Source: Massilibacteroides vaginae
GTDB lineage: Bacteria > Bacteroidota > Bacteroidia > Bacteroidales > Tannerellaceae
Assembly (NCBI RefSeq): GCF_900178525.1
Contig: NZ_FXDJ01000006.1
Location: forward strand, 372,001-436,000
DNA: 64,000 nucleotides
Direction of reading: 5' to 3'
Shown here: in pieces, positions 1-13,647 of the stretch
How positions within the stretch are numbered: position 1 is the stretch's first letter
How the letters are laid out: every line of letters starts with the position of its first letter
The notes under the pieces: generated by a model
Seen by the model: the letters and a program-made list of their open reading frames with translations, nothing else
Told to the model about the DNA's origin: nothing
The model's database searches: none
Position numbers and translations under genes: made by a program

Positions 1-347
1 ATTCTATCAGTGAAATCGTCCAAATCATTTACAGGAAATGACGAATCGTTTTCCTGCATATACGCTTTGTATCTGTTCCATAATTCAAAGTTAACATTTG
101 CCTTTTCGTCATTCAACCAAGGCGTAACACTTTCATCATAAAGTTCGGTAATTGCACCTTTTCCAATACTAAAATCCGCATTGAGATTTTCAAACAAGGC
201 TTGTTTATCGACGTTTGAAAATTCAGGCGAAGACATAATTTTCTCATCAATAATTTTAAAAATAGTTTCCTCATTGATGCTTTCATGTGGTATCAAATTG
301 AGATAGGCATGGCAAATAAGTTTAGCTGTTTGGTTAATATTATTCAT
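1..347 (-). CDS. Z1 domain-containing protein, N-terminal part (runs off the window)
   Basis: The first ~115 codons of a minus-strand gene are present and the rest lies beyond base 1. The reading starts MNNINQTAKL and reaches a segment with W-x-R-Y-K-A-Y-M followed by a DLDDFTD-like stretch. This resembles the N-terminus of Z1 proteins, which carry a helicase-like ATPase domain and occur in restriction-modification operons. The ATG overlaps the stop of the upstream GHKL ATPase gene as ATGA (344-347), which supports both the start and translational coupling. The helicase motifs are not in the window, so the assignment rests on the N-terminal pattern plus the MORC-ATPase/methyltransferase context (described by Iyer, Abhiman and Aravind for MutL/MORC-type R-M systems). 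Confidence 0.62.
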   Translation of the reverse strand, partial: MNNINQTAKLICHAYLNLIPHESINEETIFKIIDEKIMSSPEFSNVDKQALFENLNADFSIGKGAITELYDESVTPWLNDEKANVNFELWNRYKAYMQENDSSFPVNDLDDFTDR

Positions 348-1804
348 TTCAAATACTCGTTAATTAGTGGATATAAACTGAACGGAACAGCACTCATAAT
401 TTGTTGACTTGCTAATTCATTCGGTATTCCTTGTGATACATTTATATTGTATAATTCAACAGCTAAATTGATTAACTCTTGACTTGGTATCTCAGATTGT
501 TTTTCTAATTCGTGGAAAGCTGGATCTTCGTTTTGATTACTTAAAATCAACTCAATCGGAACGTTATCTTCCAATAACTTCAATACTTTTCCAAATAGTT
601 TGCTATTTTCTTCCAGCAACAATTTTATAATTGGATGCTTTCTGTTGATTTGGTATTTCTTTATTCCGTTTCTGGTTTTATCGTCCGTCCATAATGGTTC
701 GAGATTAGATTCTCCACTTTCTGAAATCGTTTTTTGTCCACGCCAGTTATATATTTTTGCTGATTTCATAATTGCCATTCTTGCAATCCGATCAAGCTCT
801 TTACGAATTTCTATTGGGGGTATTGCGGTTGATTTCTTAATATCAAGATGCCAATTAAAATCATTTTCATTTGTGAAATTAACTGCAATTCTCGCCAACT
901 TTGAATAGTCACGTTTCTTTTGAAGTCCAAGCCAGTCGCCGGCAACAAGCAATCTTTCTCCACGATAAATATAAAATCCTTGTTCCTGAAACCAACCTAA
1001 CGAACCTCCTGAATTTTCATAATCACTTTTCCCTATTTCTGACATATGGGGTAAAATGAAGTAAGTAATTTCCACATTACCAAAACTTTCAGGTAACCCC
1101 ATTTCAGGCTTTGGATTTAGGTTGAGTAAAAATGGATTGTATGGTTCAATGACTTCGTTTTGAAAGAAAATTTTCACTCGTTTACTCTCTATAAATTTAT
1201 GAAACACCAAACTTAAATGATGTTTTACATTTATCATTTCCTGATAAAAAGCATTTTTAACACTTTCGTTTATTGATTCTGCATTACCGATAATCCGATC
1301 TAACTTTTCCCAAAGAACTAATGTTCCTGATTTTTGCTTTTTCAATTTTTCAAGAAATGAATCGTCAGAAACATAATCCAGCAACTGCCATTCATTTTCA
1401 GCATTGATGAAATCAATATCCCAGCAACGTTTGATTATTGCATAATTTTCACGTTTGGTGATGCATGTAAGCCGTTTGCACTGTGAAAAAGAAGCAGTTT
1501 TCAAGCCCATTCCGAAACGTCCTAAATCTTTTTCAGTCCTTACTTCCTCAGGGTCTTTACATCCTGGTGTCATTGCTAAGACAAGTTCATCTTTATTCAT
1601 TCCCGTTCCGTTATCGGAAACAGAAATAAATGAATCCTGCCCGTTCCATTTGTATTCAATGCAAATTTCGTCAGCACTTGCGGAAATTGAATTGTCAATA
1701 ATATCAGCAATAGCAGTAGAAAGATTGTAACCAAAACTTCTGTAAGATTTGATTGTTGTTTTTGGGTTTGGCTTGGCTATTTCGGCTTTGACAAATTCGC
1801 TCAT
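344..1804 (-). CDS. MORC/MutL-like GHKL ATPase of a restriction-modification system
   Basis: 486 aa, cytoplasmic, no signal peptide. The GHKL (Bergerat) ATP-binding motifs are clear: an N-box ADIIDNSI at about 33-40, the DNGTGM Mg/ATP-lid motif at 64-69, and the glycine-rich GRFGMGLKTAS at 95-105. The N-box has Asp where many GHKL enzymes have the catalytic Glu. The C-terminal half is not a domain I can name. The family is known from R-M type operons with a C5 methylase and a Z1 helicase-like protein, where it probably acts as an ATP-driven clamp or switch on DNA. It overlaps both neighbours by 4 bp (ATGA at 1804-1801 and 347-344), so the three are probably one operon. Could be listed simply as 'ATP-binding protein, HATPase_c_3'. 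Confidence 0.85.
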   Translation of the reverse strand: MSEFVKAEIAKPNPKTTIKSYRSFGYNLSTAIADIIDNSISASADEICIEYKWNGQDSFISVSDNGTGMNKDELVLAMTPGCKDPEEVRTEKDLGRFGMGLKTASFSQCKRLTCITKRENYAIIKRCWDIDFINAENEWQLLDYVSDDSFLEKLKKQKSGTLVLWEKLDRIIGNAESINESVKNAFYQEMINVKHHLSLVFHKFIESKRVKIFFQNEVIEPYNPFLLNLNPKPEMGLPESFGNVEITYFILPHMSEIGKSDYENSGGSLGWFQEQGFYIYRGERLLVAGDWLGLQKKRDYSKLARIAVNFTNENDFNWHLDIKKSTAIPPIEIRKELDRIARMAIMKSAKIYNWRGQKTISESGESNLEPLWTDDKTRNGIKKYQINRKHPIIKLLLEENSKLFGKVLKLLEDNVPIELILSNQNEDPAFHELEKQSEIPSQELINLAVELYNINVSQGIPNELASQQIMSAVPFSLYPLINEYLK

Positions 1805-3048
1805 ATCATCTCTCTGATTTTCTCCGCAATCTTTTCAGCCATTAAAGGAGGAACAGCATTGCCAATTTGTTTGAAAGCTGCTGTACGGCTTCCTTCAAAA
1901 AAATAATCATCAGGGAAAGACTGTAATCGTGCTGCTTCTCTAACTGTTATAGAGCGGTTTTGCTTTTTGTCAGGATGAATATAATAATGCCCATCCATTG
2001 CTATATGCGCAACTACAGTATGTGAAATGCCTTGCCCGTTTACAACCTGAAATCTGTTAGTGAATGATTTTGTATTATTGTGCTTTATTAATGCTGGCGG
2101 CAGATTGGCATAGTTCAAACGTTTACCGTTGTTCCATTCATCAACAGCAATACGGTAGATTTCTAAATCATTTTCGTTGTTAGGTCTAGCTAAATGTTGC
2201 GTTACGAACTCTAAACCATTTCGAATTTTCGCTTGTTCCAGATAATCTGTTGTTGGCTTTGCATAATCAACAGCATTCAAAGTTCCTTCTCCGTTTTGCA
2301 ATTTTTGCAAATCGGAAAACAAATCTTTCAGAACTTCATATTGTGGTTCATTCTCTTCAAAATCAGGATATATCAAATTCAACTCCTGTTTCCAACCTAT
2401 GATTATTACTCTTTTCCTATCTTGTAAAACCCCGAAATTTTTAGCATTAAGAATTTGTTGGTTATTTGTTGGAAGACTTAATTCATATCCTGCTTTTCTT
2501 ACAGCCTTGAAAATATTTTCCAGATGTACACCATTTTGGGCTGTTAGAATTCCTGGAACATTTTCAAATACAAACATTTTCGGCTGATATCTTTTCAGAA
2601 ATTCAACATAGTATTTATAAAGAAAATTCCGCTGATCTTTTTTCATTCCGTGTGGGTCTCTAGCTCTGCCAGCAACAGAATATGCCTGGCAAGGCGGTCC
2701 TCCTATAATAACATCCACTTCTTTATCTCCCAACTCTCTGTCTATCACTTCAAAAATTTCCGACAAAGACTTTTCTGAAATTTCTTTATTGATAATTGAA
2801 GTGATTAAATTTTGAGGAACCTCTTCCCAAAGTTCTTCTTTGTTTTTAGTTTCAGATTTCAGATAATTGTAATAGATTTCAGATTTTCCATTTTCTTTCA
2901 GCCAATGATAAGCTGTTCTTGTTTTAATAGTATCACAAGCATCTTTGTTCATTTCAACGTGAGCAACCGGGTTAAATCCGGTACGGATAAATCCCTCTGA
3001 AAGCCCCCCTGCTCCCGCAAACAAATCTATATAATTCAATTCCTCCAT
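1801..3048 (-). CDS. DNA (cytosine-5-)-methyltransferase
   Basis: 415 aa. It transfers a methyl group from SAM to C5 of cytosine in DNA. The canonical C5-MTase motifs appear in order: motif I FAGAGGLSEGF (10-20), motif IV GGPPCQAYS with catalytic Cys120, motif VI ENVPG (162-166), motif VIII QDRKRV (209-214) and motif X GNAVPP (about 396-401). The region between VIII and X is the presumed target-recognition domain; its specificity cannot be read here. It is the first gene of a minus-strand operon with the GHKL ATPase and Z1 protein, and its stop overlaps the ATPase start (ATGA). The operon makes it more likely to be the protective methylase of a defence system than an orphan Dcm. No HTH or Vsr gene is seen directly upstream. 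Confidence 0.93.
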   Translation of the reverse strand: MEELNYIDLFAGAGGLSEGFIRTGFNPVAHVEMNKDACDTIKTRTAYHWLKENGKSEIYYNYLKSETKNKEELWEEVPQNLITSIINKEISEKSLSEIFEVIDRELGDKEVDVIIGGPPCQAYSVAGRARDPHGMKKDQRNFLYKYYVEFLKRYQPKMFVFENVPGILTAQNGVHLENIFKAVRKAGYELSLPTNNQQILNAKNFGVLQDRKRVIIIGWKQELNLIYPDFEENEPQYEVLKDLFSDLQKLQNGEGTLNAVDYAKPTTDYLEQAKIRNGLEFVTQHLARPNNENDLEIYRIAVDEWNNGKRLNYANLPPALIKHNNTKSFTNRFQVVNGQGISHTVVAHIAMDGHYYIHPDKKQNRSITVREAARLQSFPDDYFFEGSRTAAFKQIGNAVPPLMAEKIAEKIREMI

Positions 3049-3624
3049 ACTTTAAATCTCAATTCTGTAATTGGTTTTGTATGTTTTATTACATATTATC
3101 AAACGTTACTCCTTTTTTTTCAAGCTGACATTCATGAACTATTATACTATTTCAGCCGTTTTTTCAGAAAGTAACATTTTCTTCCACACTTATTTTATTT
3201 CTCTCTATTTTCCTCGGTCAGAATTTTGTTTTTTAGAAACGACAAAAATAATATTACCGCAATTCGGCTCTGTGTCCTTACCTCATGATTCGGTTCAAAT
3301 TTTAGCTTCTGACTGCTTTGGAATACTCATCTTCCATTTCGCAAAAATAAGAAAAATATAAGCCCTTCTTTAAATATACAAACAAAATATTAATTTTGAA
3401 TATCAGTAATTTGATTTTTAGGAACGTATAACTGCTTTATAATTTTAATATCTCTTTCAAAAAGATTTTTTCAGTTATTAGTTTAGCCCTTTCGTCAGAT
3501 ATATTAATCCAAATTCCTCTTTAAGGTTGATGTTAATTCGTTTTTTTTAAGTTAAAATCACCCCCATTTTACCCCTCAGAGAAGCAAGTTATAACAAACT
3601 GTTTCTCAAGGCCTTGGGGATGTC
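3049..3624. other. AT-rich non-coding region upstream of the methyltransferase operon
   Basis: About 575 bp with no convincing gene. Short open frames on either strand have AT-driven, Phe/Ile-rich translations without family resemblance. Two TAnnTTTG-type boxes on the minus strand (complements of CAAAAATA at 3243-3250 and 3342-3349) could be -7 elements for the methyltransferase operon, but neither has a clear -33 partner. I see no HTH regulator or endonuclease gene here. Confidence 0.5.
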
Positions 3625-3698
3625 AAAAAACATAAAGGTTATTTTTGAAAAAATAAAGGATATCTTTCCAAAAATAAAGGATATCTTTTTAAAGATAT
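3625..3698. repeat. AT-rich palindromic repeat module, copy 1
   Basis: Three tandem, slightly divergent units of the type AATAAAGG(T/A)TAT(C/T)TTT lie head to tail. The same words recur in mixed orientation at 27361-27421 and 34399-34462. In this copy the units are mostly in the same orientation, so it is less hairpin-like than the 27366 copy. No protein is encoded. Function unknown; it lies between the methyltransferase operon promoter region and the REP/long-repeat cluster. Confidence 0.6.
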
Positions 3699-3813
3699 AG
3701 TAATGTCTTTTTACAGCCTTATCTACGAGGTGTTTTTTTCACTGATAAACGAAGCCTTATGCAGAGATTCCTCCACTTCGGTCGGAATGACAAAGAGGGT
3801 GGATCCTTCCCAC

Positions 3814-3907
3814 TGTCATGTTGAGCTTGTCGAAACATCTCATACCATCAGACTATTATTTAACGAAAGCTCCATGCAGAGATCTCTCCACTTCGGTCGA
3901 GATGACA
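3814..3907. repeat. REP-like 93/94-bp element, copy a
   Basis: Starts TGTCATGTTGAGC and ends CGGTCGAGATGACA. The two ends are imperfect inverted repeats of each other (TGTCAT...ATGACA plus CGAAG/CTTCGG), so the element can fold as one long imperfect hairpin. It is one of seven full copies in the window. A right-half-only copy lies at about 3760-3791. Family resemblance: Bacteroidota REP/MITE-like intergenic repeats. Short open frames across it are repeat artefacts. Confidence 0.85.
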
Positions 3908-3948
3908 GGGAGGGTGGTCAGTGTTCGTAGAAAAATAAAGAGAGTAGT

Positions 3949-4220
3949 GGTTCCTACCCGTAAAAGAGCGCGATGCCGCGAAAAGCGGCGAGCCGTGAAA
4001 AAACCGGCCTCACTGGATGAGCGTTAAGAAAAACACGGAGCGAAAGCGTTAAAAACAAATCGTTGTTTGAGCGCAGCGAGTTTTCGATTTGTTTAGCGAA
4101 AGCGCAGTGTTTTTTAGCGAAGGAAGTGCAGCCTTGATCTTTTTTGCTTCGTTTTTTGGATCAAGCCAAAAAATGATGTGGGGTCACAGGGGTGAAACCC
4201 CTTAAAACCCTGTCCCATCC
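3949..4220. repeat. Long structured repeat (LR1), 272 bp, second copy at 25689-25959
   Basis: Nearly identical to 25689-25959, with a few substitutions and one single-base indel. It carries many short inverted repeats: GCCGC/GCGGC (3975-3979/3985-3989); a nested palindrome with outer arms AAAAACAC/GTGTTTTT (4029-4036/4107-4114) and inner arms AAACAAATCG/CGATTTGTTT (4053-4062/4085-4094); CTTGATC/GATCAAG (4133-4139/4159-4165); and AGGGGT/ACCCCT (4188-4193/4197-4202). It is flanked by REP-like units a and b. No coding potential is convincing. It could be a non-autonomous mobile element or a structured RNA. Confidence 0.8.
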
Positions 4221-4222
4221 TT

Positions 4223-4355
4223 TGTCATCCTGAGCCTGTCGAAGGATCTTATCACAACACACTGTCATGTTGAGCCTGTCGAAACATCTCATACCATCAG
4301 ACTATTATTTAACGAAGCTCCATGCAGAGATCTCTCCACTTCGGTCGAGATGACA
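4223..4355. repeat. REP-like element, left-half fragment plus full copy b
   Basis: A left-half fragment (TGTCATCCTGAGC..., from 4223) is followed by a complete 93-bp copy at 4263-4355 in the same orientation as copy a. Together with copy a it brackets the long repeat LR1. The same bracket arrangement recurs at 25544-26054. Confidence 0.85.
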
Positions 4356-4424
4356 GGGAGGATCGGTTGACTAAGAGAGAGTGGTGGCCGGAGTGGCTGG
4401 GAAAAATTAGTCAATGCTCCTTTG

Positions 4425-6296
<1,872 letters not shown>

Positions 6297-6359
6297 TCAA
6301 AACAGCCTTATTGTGCAGAAACATTTTACTGTTTGCTTCTACACAACAGGGCATTTTTT

Positions 6360-8222
6360 CTACAATATATACAGGCGATACTCTCCGGGATTGAGTTGAA
6401 TTTGTTGTTGGCTTCCGGTCACCTCAAGGGTTTCTCCCGTAAAAAATTCTTTCCACGTTCCTTTTTTATCAAAACGTACGGAGGCTTGTTCGGTAGCTAA
6501 TCCGAAATTGGCAACTGTTACAACATACCCTTCAGCTCCTCGCAACAATATTTGCTTGATATTTCCTTCTCCGGAACTCACCGTATAATCGGTCGTTGAA
6601 AATATCGGATTGTCTTTTCTTAAATGAAGCATTGCTGTATAAGTATCCAAAAGGGCTTTTCGTTCCGGAACGGTTACATAATCCCAACGGATCGGTTTTT
6701 TATCTAAGCGTCCTTCTTCGGCTGTGCTGCCCAATTTATAATCGTAACCTAATTCACCGAATTGCCAGATCATTTTTGGTCCGGGGAAACTAAGATATAT
6801 TACCGCTGCAGCTTCACACCGCTGAAGACCTGTCGCTAAATCCTGTACATTGTATGCTCCGGAAGCATTTCCCCACATCTTGTTTTTATACATCAGCCGT
6901 TCTTCATCATGACTTTCCATGTAAGCAACCAAACGAGGTTTATCCCAATCACGCGCTTTATAGGAACTTCCGTCTAAAGAGTTGTTCTCCCACCCCATTG
7001 CAGCCTGACAATAATTGTAGTTCATATTACCCCACAGGTAGATACCATAGTCTGCCAATTCTTTCTCTTCTTTATTGTCGGTAAGATGTTCGAAAATCAC
7101 CACCGCATCTTGCTTGCGTTTATAAATTTCGGCGGTCATACGTTTCAATAAACGGATACGGGCCGGATCGTATGCTTGCCCGTCTCCGGGGGTGTTGGTA
7201 AATCCTTTTGTAAAGTCGAACCGGAAACCGTCCACTTTGAATTCTTTCAGCCAATAACCACATACACTATCTACAAATTGTTGCGTATACTTACTTTCGT
7301 GATTAAAGTCATATCCCCAATAATAGGCCTGATTCGGCGAGTTCACATTATACCATGGATTCTCTTTGCTTACTTTATCTCCGTCCTGATACATACGAAC
7401 CATCGGACTCTGTCCAAAACTATGGTTCAACACCATATCCATAATCACAGCGATACCGTTAACATGACATTCATCAATGAATGATTTATAATCCTGCACT
7501 GTTCCGTAAGCTTTATCAGCAGCAAAGTAAAAAGAGGGATTATAGCCCCAACTATCATTTCCTTCAAACTCGCTAAACGGCATCAATTCAATCGCATTCA
7601 CACCTAAGTTTTTCAGATAAGGGATTTTTTCCTTTACGGCTTTTATTGTACGGTCATCCGTAAAGTCACGGATCAGCAATTCGTAAATAACCAGGTTATC
7701 CGGATTCTCCACCTTAAAATCCGCGATTTCCCAGTTGTATTCTTTACGTTCAGTAGATACGACCATCGCTATTTCCGAAGTCTTTCCACTTGGATAAGGC
7801 AATATACCCGGGTATACGCTTGACAATATCTTGCTATCGAATTCCGGGTCAGCTATCTTATTGGTATAAGGGTCGGCAATACGAATCGTCTCATCAATCA
7901 GGTATTGACAAATATATTCTTTGTCTTTCTGCAAATTGCCGATCTTAATCCAGAAGCGTTCGCCGTCTTTATACATTTTAGATTGATCGGTATTCTTCCA
8001 GTCGTTAAAATCACCGATAAGGTGTACTGTGCTTTTGCCCGGAGCAAACAACACAAAAGCTAATGAATCATCCGAAACACGGGTAATTCCGTCCTTCAAT
8101 CCGTATGGAAGAGGTGCTTCTTTGGGTGCTTCAGGATCGATTATATCCGGATCCGAATCGTTATCGCTACAGCCGGAAAGTAATCCGGCAAATAACAGAC
8201 TAAATATTGCGATCTTCTTCAT
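6360..8222 (-). CDS. GH13 alpha-amylase-type lipoprotein with N-terminal CBM48-like domain (SusG position)
   Basis: 620 aa. Lipobox LLSGC (Cys18) is followed by an Asp-rich tail typical of the Bacteroidota surface-export signal, so it is probably an outer-surface enzyme. Residues about 45-115 form an E-set/CBM48-like domain (LIGDFNDW). The GH13 barrel follows: MDMVLNH, nucleophile Asp336 in FRFD, acid/base Glu378 in VIFEH and Asp439 in ESHDE. B. thetaiotaomicron SusG (about 692 aa) instead has an inserted CBM58, so this is a functional stand-in rather than a clear SusG orthologue. It sits between susB and susA. Likely role: first cleavage of bound starch outside the cell. Confidence 0.85.
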   Translation of the reverse strand: MKKIAIFSLLFAGLLSGCSDNDSDPDIIDPEAPKEAPLPYGLKDGITRVSDDSLAFVLFAPGKSTVHLIGDFNDWKNTDQSKMYKDGERFWIKIGNLQKDKEYICQYLIDETIRIADPYTNKIADPEFDSKILSSVYPGILPYPSGKTSEIAMVVSTERKEYNWEIADFKVENPDNLVIYELLIRDFTDDRTIKAVKEKIPYLKNLGVNAIELMPFSEFEGNDSWGYNPSFYFAADKAYGTVQDYKSFIDECHVNGIAVIMDMVLNHSFGQSPMVRMYQDGDKVSKENPWYNVNSPNQAYYWGYDFNHESKYTQQFVDSVCGYWLKEFKVDGFRFDFTKGFTNTPGDGQAYDPARIRLLKRMTAEIYKRKQDAVVIFEHLTDNKEEKELADYGIYLWGNMNYNYCQAAMGWENNSLDGSSYKARDWDKPRLVAYMESHDEERLMYKNKMWGNASGAYNVQDLATGLQRCEAAAVIYLSFPGPKMIWQFGELGYDYKLGSTAEEGRLDKKPIRWDYVTVPERKALLDTYTAMLHLRKDNPIFSTTDYTVSSGEGNIKQILLRGAEGYVVTVANFGLATEQASVRFDKKGTWKEFFTGETLEVTGSQQQIQLNPGEYRLYIL

Positions 8223-8256
8223 TATTCTTTTTTATGTTGTCTGCCTACTCTATTCT

Positions 8257-11981
<3,725 letters not shown>

Positions 11982-12012
11982 ATTGTTGTTTTTTTGAAGT
12001 TGGAAGTTAGTA

Positions 12013-13635
12013 TTATTCGTATCCCTTGTTTTGTGTCAGATTTTTATTCAATAACACCACATCGTGAGGAATAGGAAACACATTGCGGAACGGAGCAGAT
12101 GCACGACCATCAGTCGTAACAATTGTTGTGTACTTACCAAAGCGTATTAAATCCTGACGGCGAACAGCCTCCCATGAAAGTTCACGGGCACGTTCGTCCA
12201 ACAGATCATTCAGACTTGCGTTTGAAAACACATCCGCGCCTACACGTCCGCGCACTTCATTGATTTCATCATCTCCACTCATGCCTTTACGAAGCTTAGC
12301 TTCGGCTTTCATCAACAATACATCAGCGTAACGGAATAATACATAATCCACGCTTTGTAACTTACCGGCCTGTTGACCTGAAGGGTCAATCGCATATTTT
12401 TTCCAACGAGCACCTGCTGTCTTTTCTTCTGCCGCACCTGATACATCTACCGAGATAGCATCCGGTTTGTATTCAAGTTCATTGTCGCCATCCATTATAG
12501 GTTGTCCGTCCGGACCCTCTACTTTACCCGTATAGAATGAAAGTTCCAGACGAGGATCGTTTTTGCTCTTGCGAAACGCTGACAAAAGATCTTTTGTAGC
12601 AGAAGCACCATTCCAACCATCAATAGAATAAGCCTTACCATGCGCATAGTGAACTGAACGAATAATATAATAGAACTGTGCACTATACTTTACCGGATCC
12701 ATCGGGATAGTAAAGATCGTTTCCGGAGATGTTTCATTACCCACACTAAAGTTAGCCGTAAATGCAGGAGCCAGTTTATAGCCGAAAGCCGTAATTGAAT
12801 CCGCATAGGCAATAGCCGCATCCCAACATAATACATTTTGTCCGTTCATTTCAAAATCAGTGCTGCCATTAGGCGTACCGTTATTATCGGTCCAGTCATT
12901 ATCCGAATATACCTGAGCGTTTAACGCCAGTTTGGTCAATAGAAAATAAGCGACCGGACGAGTCATACGACCATAATATTCGCCTTCCTTTGAACTATTT
13001 GATGTACTTAACAAAGGCGCTGCTTCCTGCAATTCTTTGCGAACAAAATCAAAAACGTCTTTACGTTCCGCTTGTTTTACATCCGATATCTGCACATCCG
13101 ATTTTTCTACGATAGGCACACGTCCGAAACAATCCAGCAGATAGTAATAATACATCGCGCGTACAGCCTGCACTTCTGCTTTATAAACCGGCAAATAAAC
13201 ATTTTCCGGATCAGCTTCTATCAATGAATTAAGCTTGTCAAGTGATTGATTCGCTAATCCGACAACGCGGTATAAATAATCCCAGGTTCCTTTGAAAGGA
13301 CCTTCAGATTTATCCCATTTGTGCTGATACAGGCGTTTCCACAAACCACCGTCTTCCCAGTCACCACCACGTACAGGAAGGATAGCCTCATCTGCCGTGA
13401 ATGTTTGTATATCGTATAAACCTCTATCGGTTCCACCTAATCCGTTACTTCCATCAGAAGCTCCAATCAGTGTATAAAGATTGGCAACTGTGTTAAGATA
13501 GATCAATTCCGGACTTTTATAAGCCTCTTCTTCAGGCATCTGATCTTTTGGGTTTTCGTCAAGAAACGAGTCGCAGGCAGAGAAACCTACCAAGGCAAAT
13601 GCCAATAAACCACTATATAATAATTTCTTCTTCAT
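12013..13635 (-). CDS. susD: SusD/RagB-family starch-binding outer-membrane lipoprotein
   Basis: 540 aa. Lipobox GFSAC (Cys20) with CDSFLDENPKDQ, the classic SusD N-terminus. TPR-like helical scaffold, with the late conserved block R-x-R-x-L-S-W-E-like near the C-terminus (DERARELSWEAVRRQDLIRFGKY). It captures starch at the cell surface and acts as the lid of the SusC transporter. It starts 12 bp after the susC stop, the usual tight susCD pairing. The surrounding GH13/GH97 genes support starch as the ligand. Confidence 0.94.
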   Translation of the reverse strand: MKKKLLYSGLLAFALVGFSACDSFLDENPKDQMPEEEAYKSPELIYLNTVANLYTLIGASDGSNGLGGTDRGLYDIQTFTADEAILPVRGGDWEDGGLWKRLYQHKWDKSEGPFKGTWDYLYRVVGLANQSLDKLNSLIEADPENVYLPVYKAEVQAVRAMYYYYLLDCFGRVPIVEKSDVQISDVKQAERKDVFDFVRKELQEAAPLLSTSNSSKEGEYYGRMTRPVAYFLLTKLALNAQVYSDNDWTDNNGTPNGSTDFEMNGQNVLCWDAAIAYADSITAFGYKLAPAFTANFSVGNETSPETIFTIPMDPVKYSAQFYYIIRSVHYAHGKAYSIDGWNGASATKDLLSAFRKSKNDPRLELSFYTGKVEGPDGQPIMDGDNELEYKPDAISVDVSGAAEEKTAGARWKKYAIDPSGQQAGKLQSVDYVLFRYADVLLMKAEAKLRKGMSGDDEINEVRGRVGADVFSNASLNDLLDERARELSWEAVRRQDLIRFGKYTTIVTTDGRASAPFRNVFPIPHDVVLLNKNLTQNKGYE

Positions 13636-13647
13636 GTCTTTTAAGTA

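Noticed and set aside
3071-3361. 96-codon plus-strand open frame upstream of the methyltransferase
   Set aside because: Phe/Ile/Tyr-rich AT-driven translation, no family resemblance, and it lies across the likely promoter region of the divergent operon.
3703-4027. Two plus-strand open frames (75 and 69 codons) with sequences such as HVELVETSH and MLSLSKHLIPSDYY
   Set aside because: They are translations of REP-like units and the start of LR1; the same peptides recur wherever the repeats occur, which is the mark of a repeat artefact.
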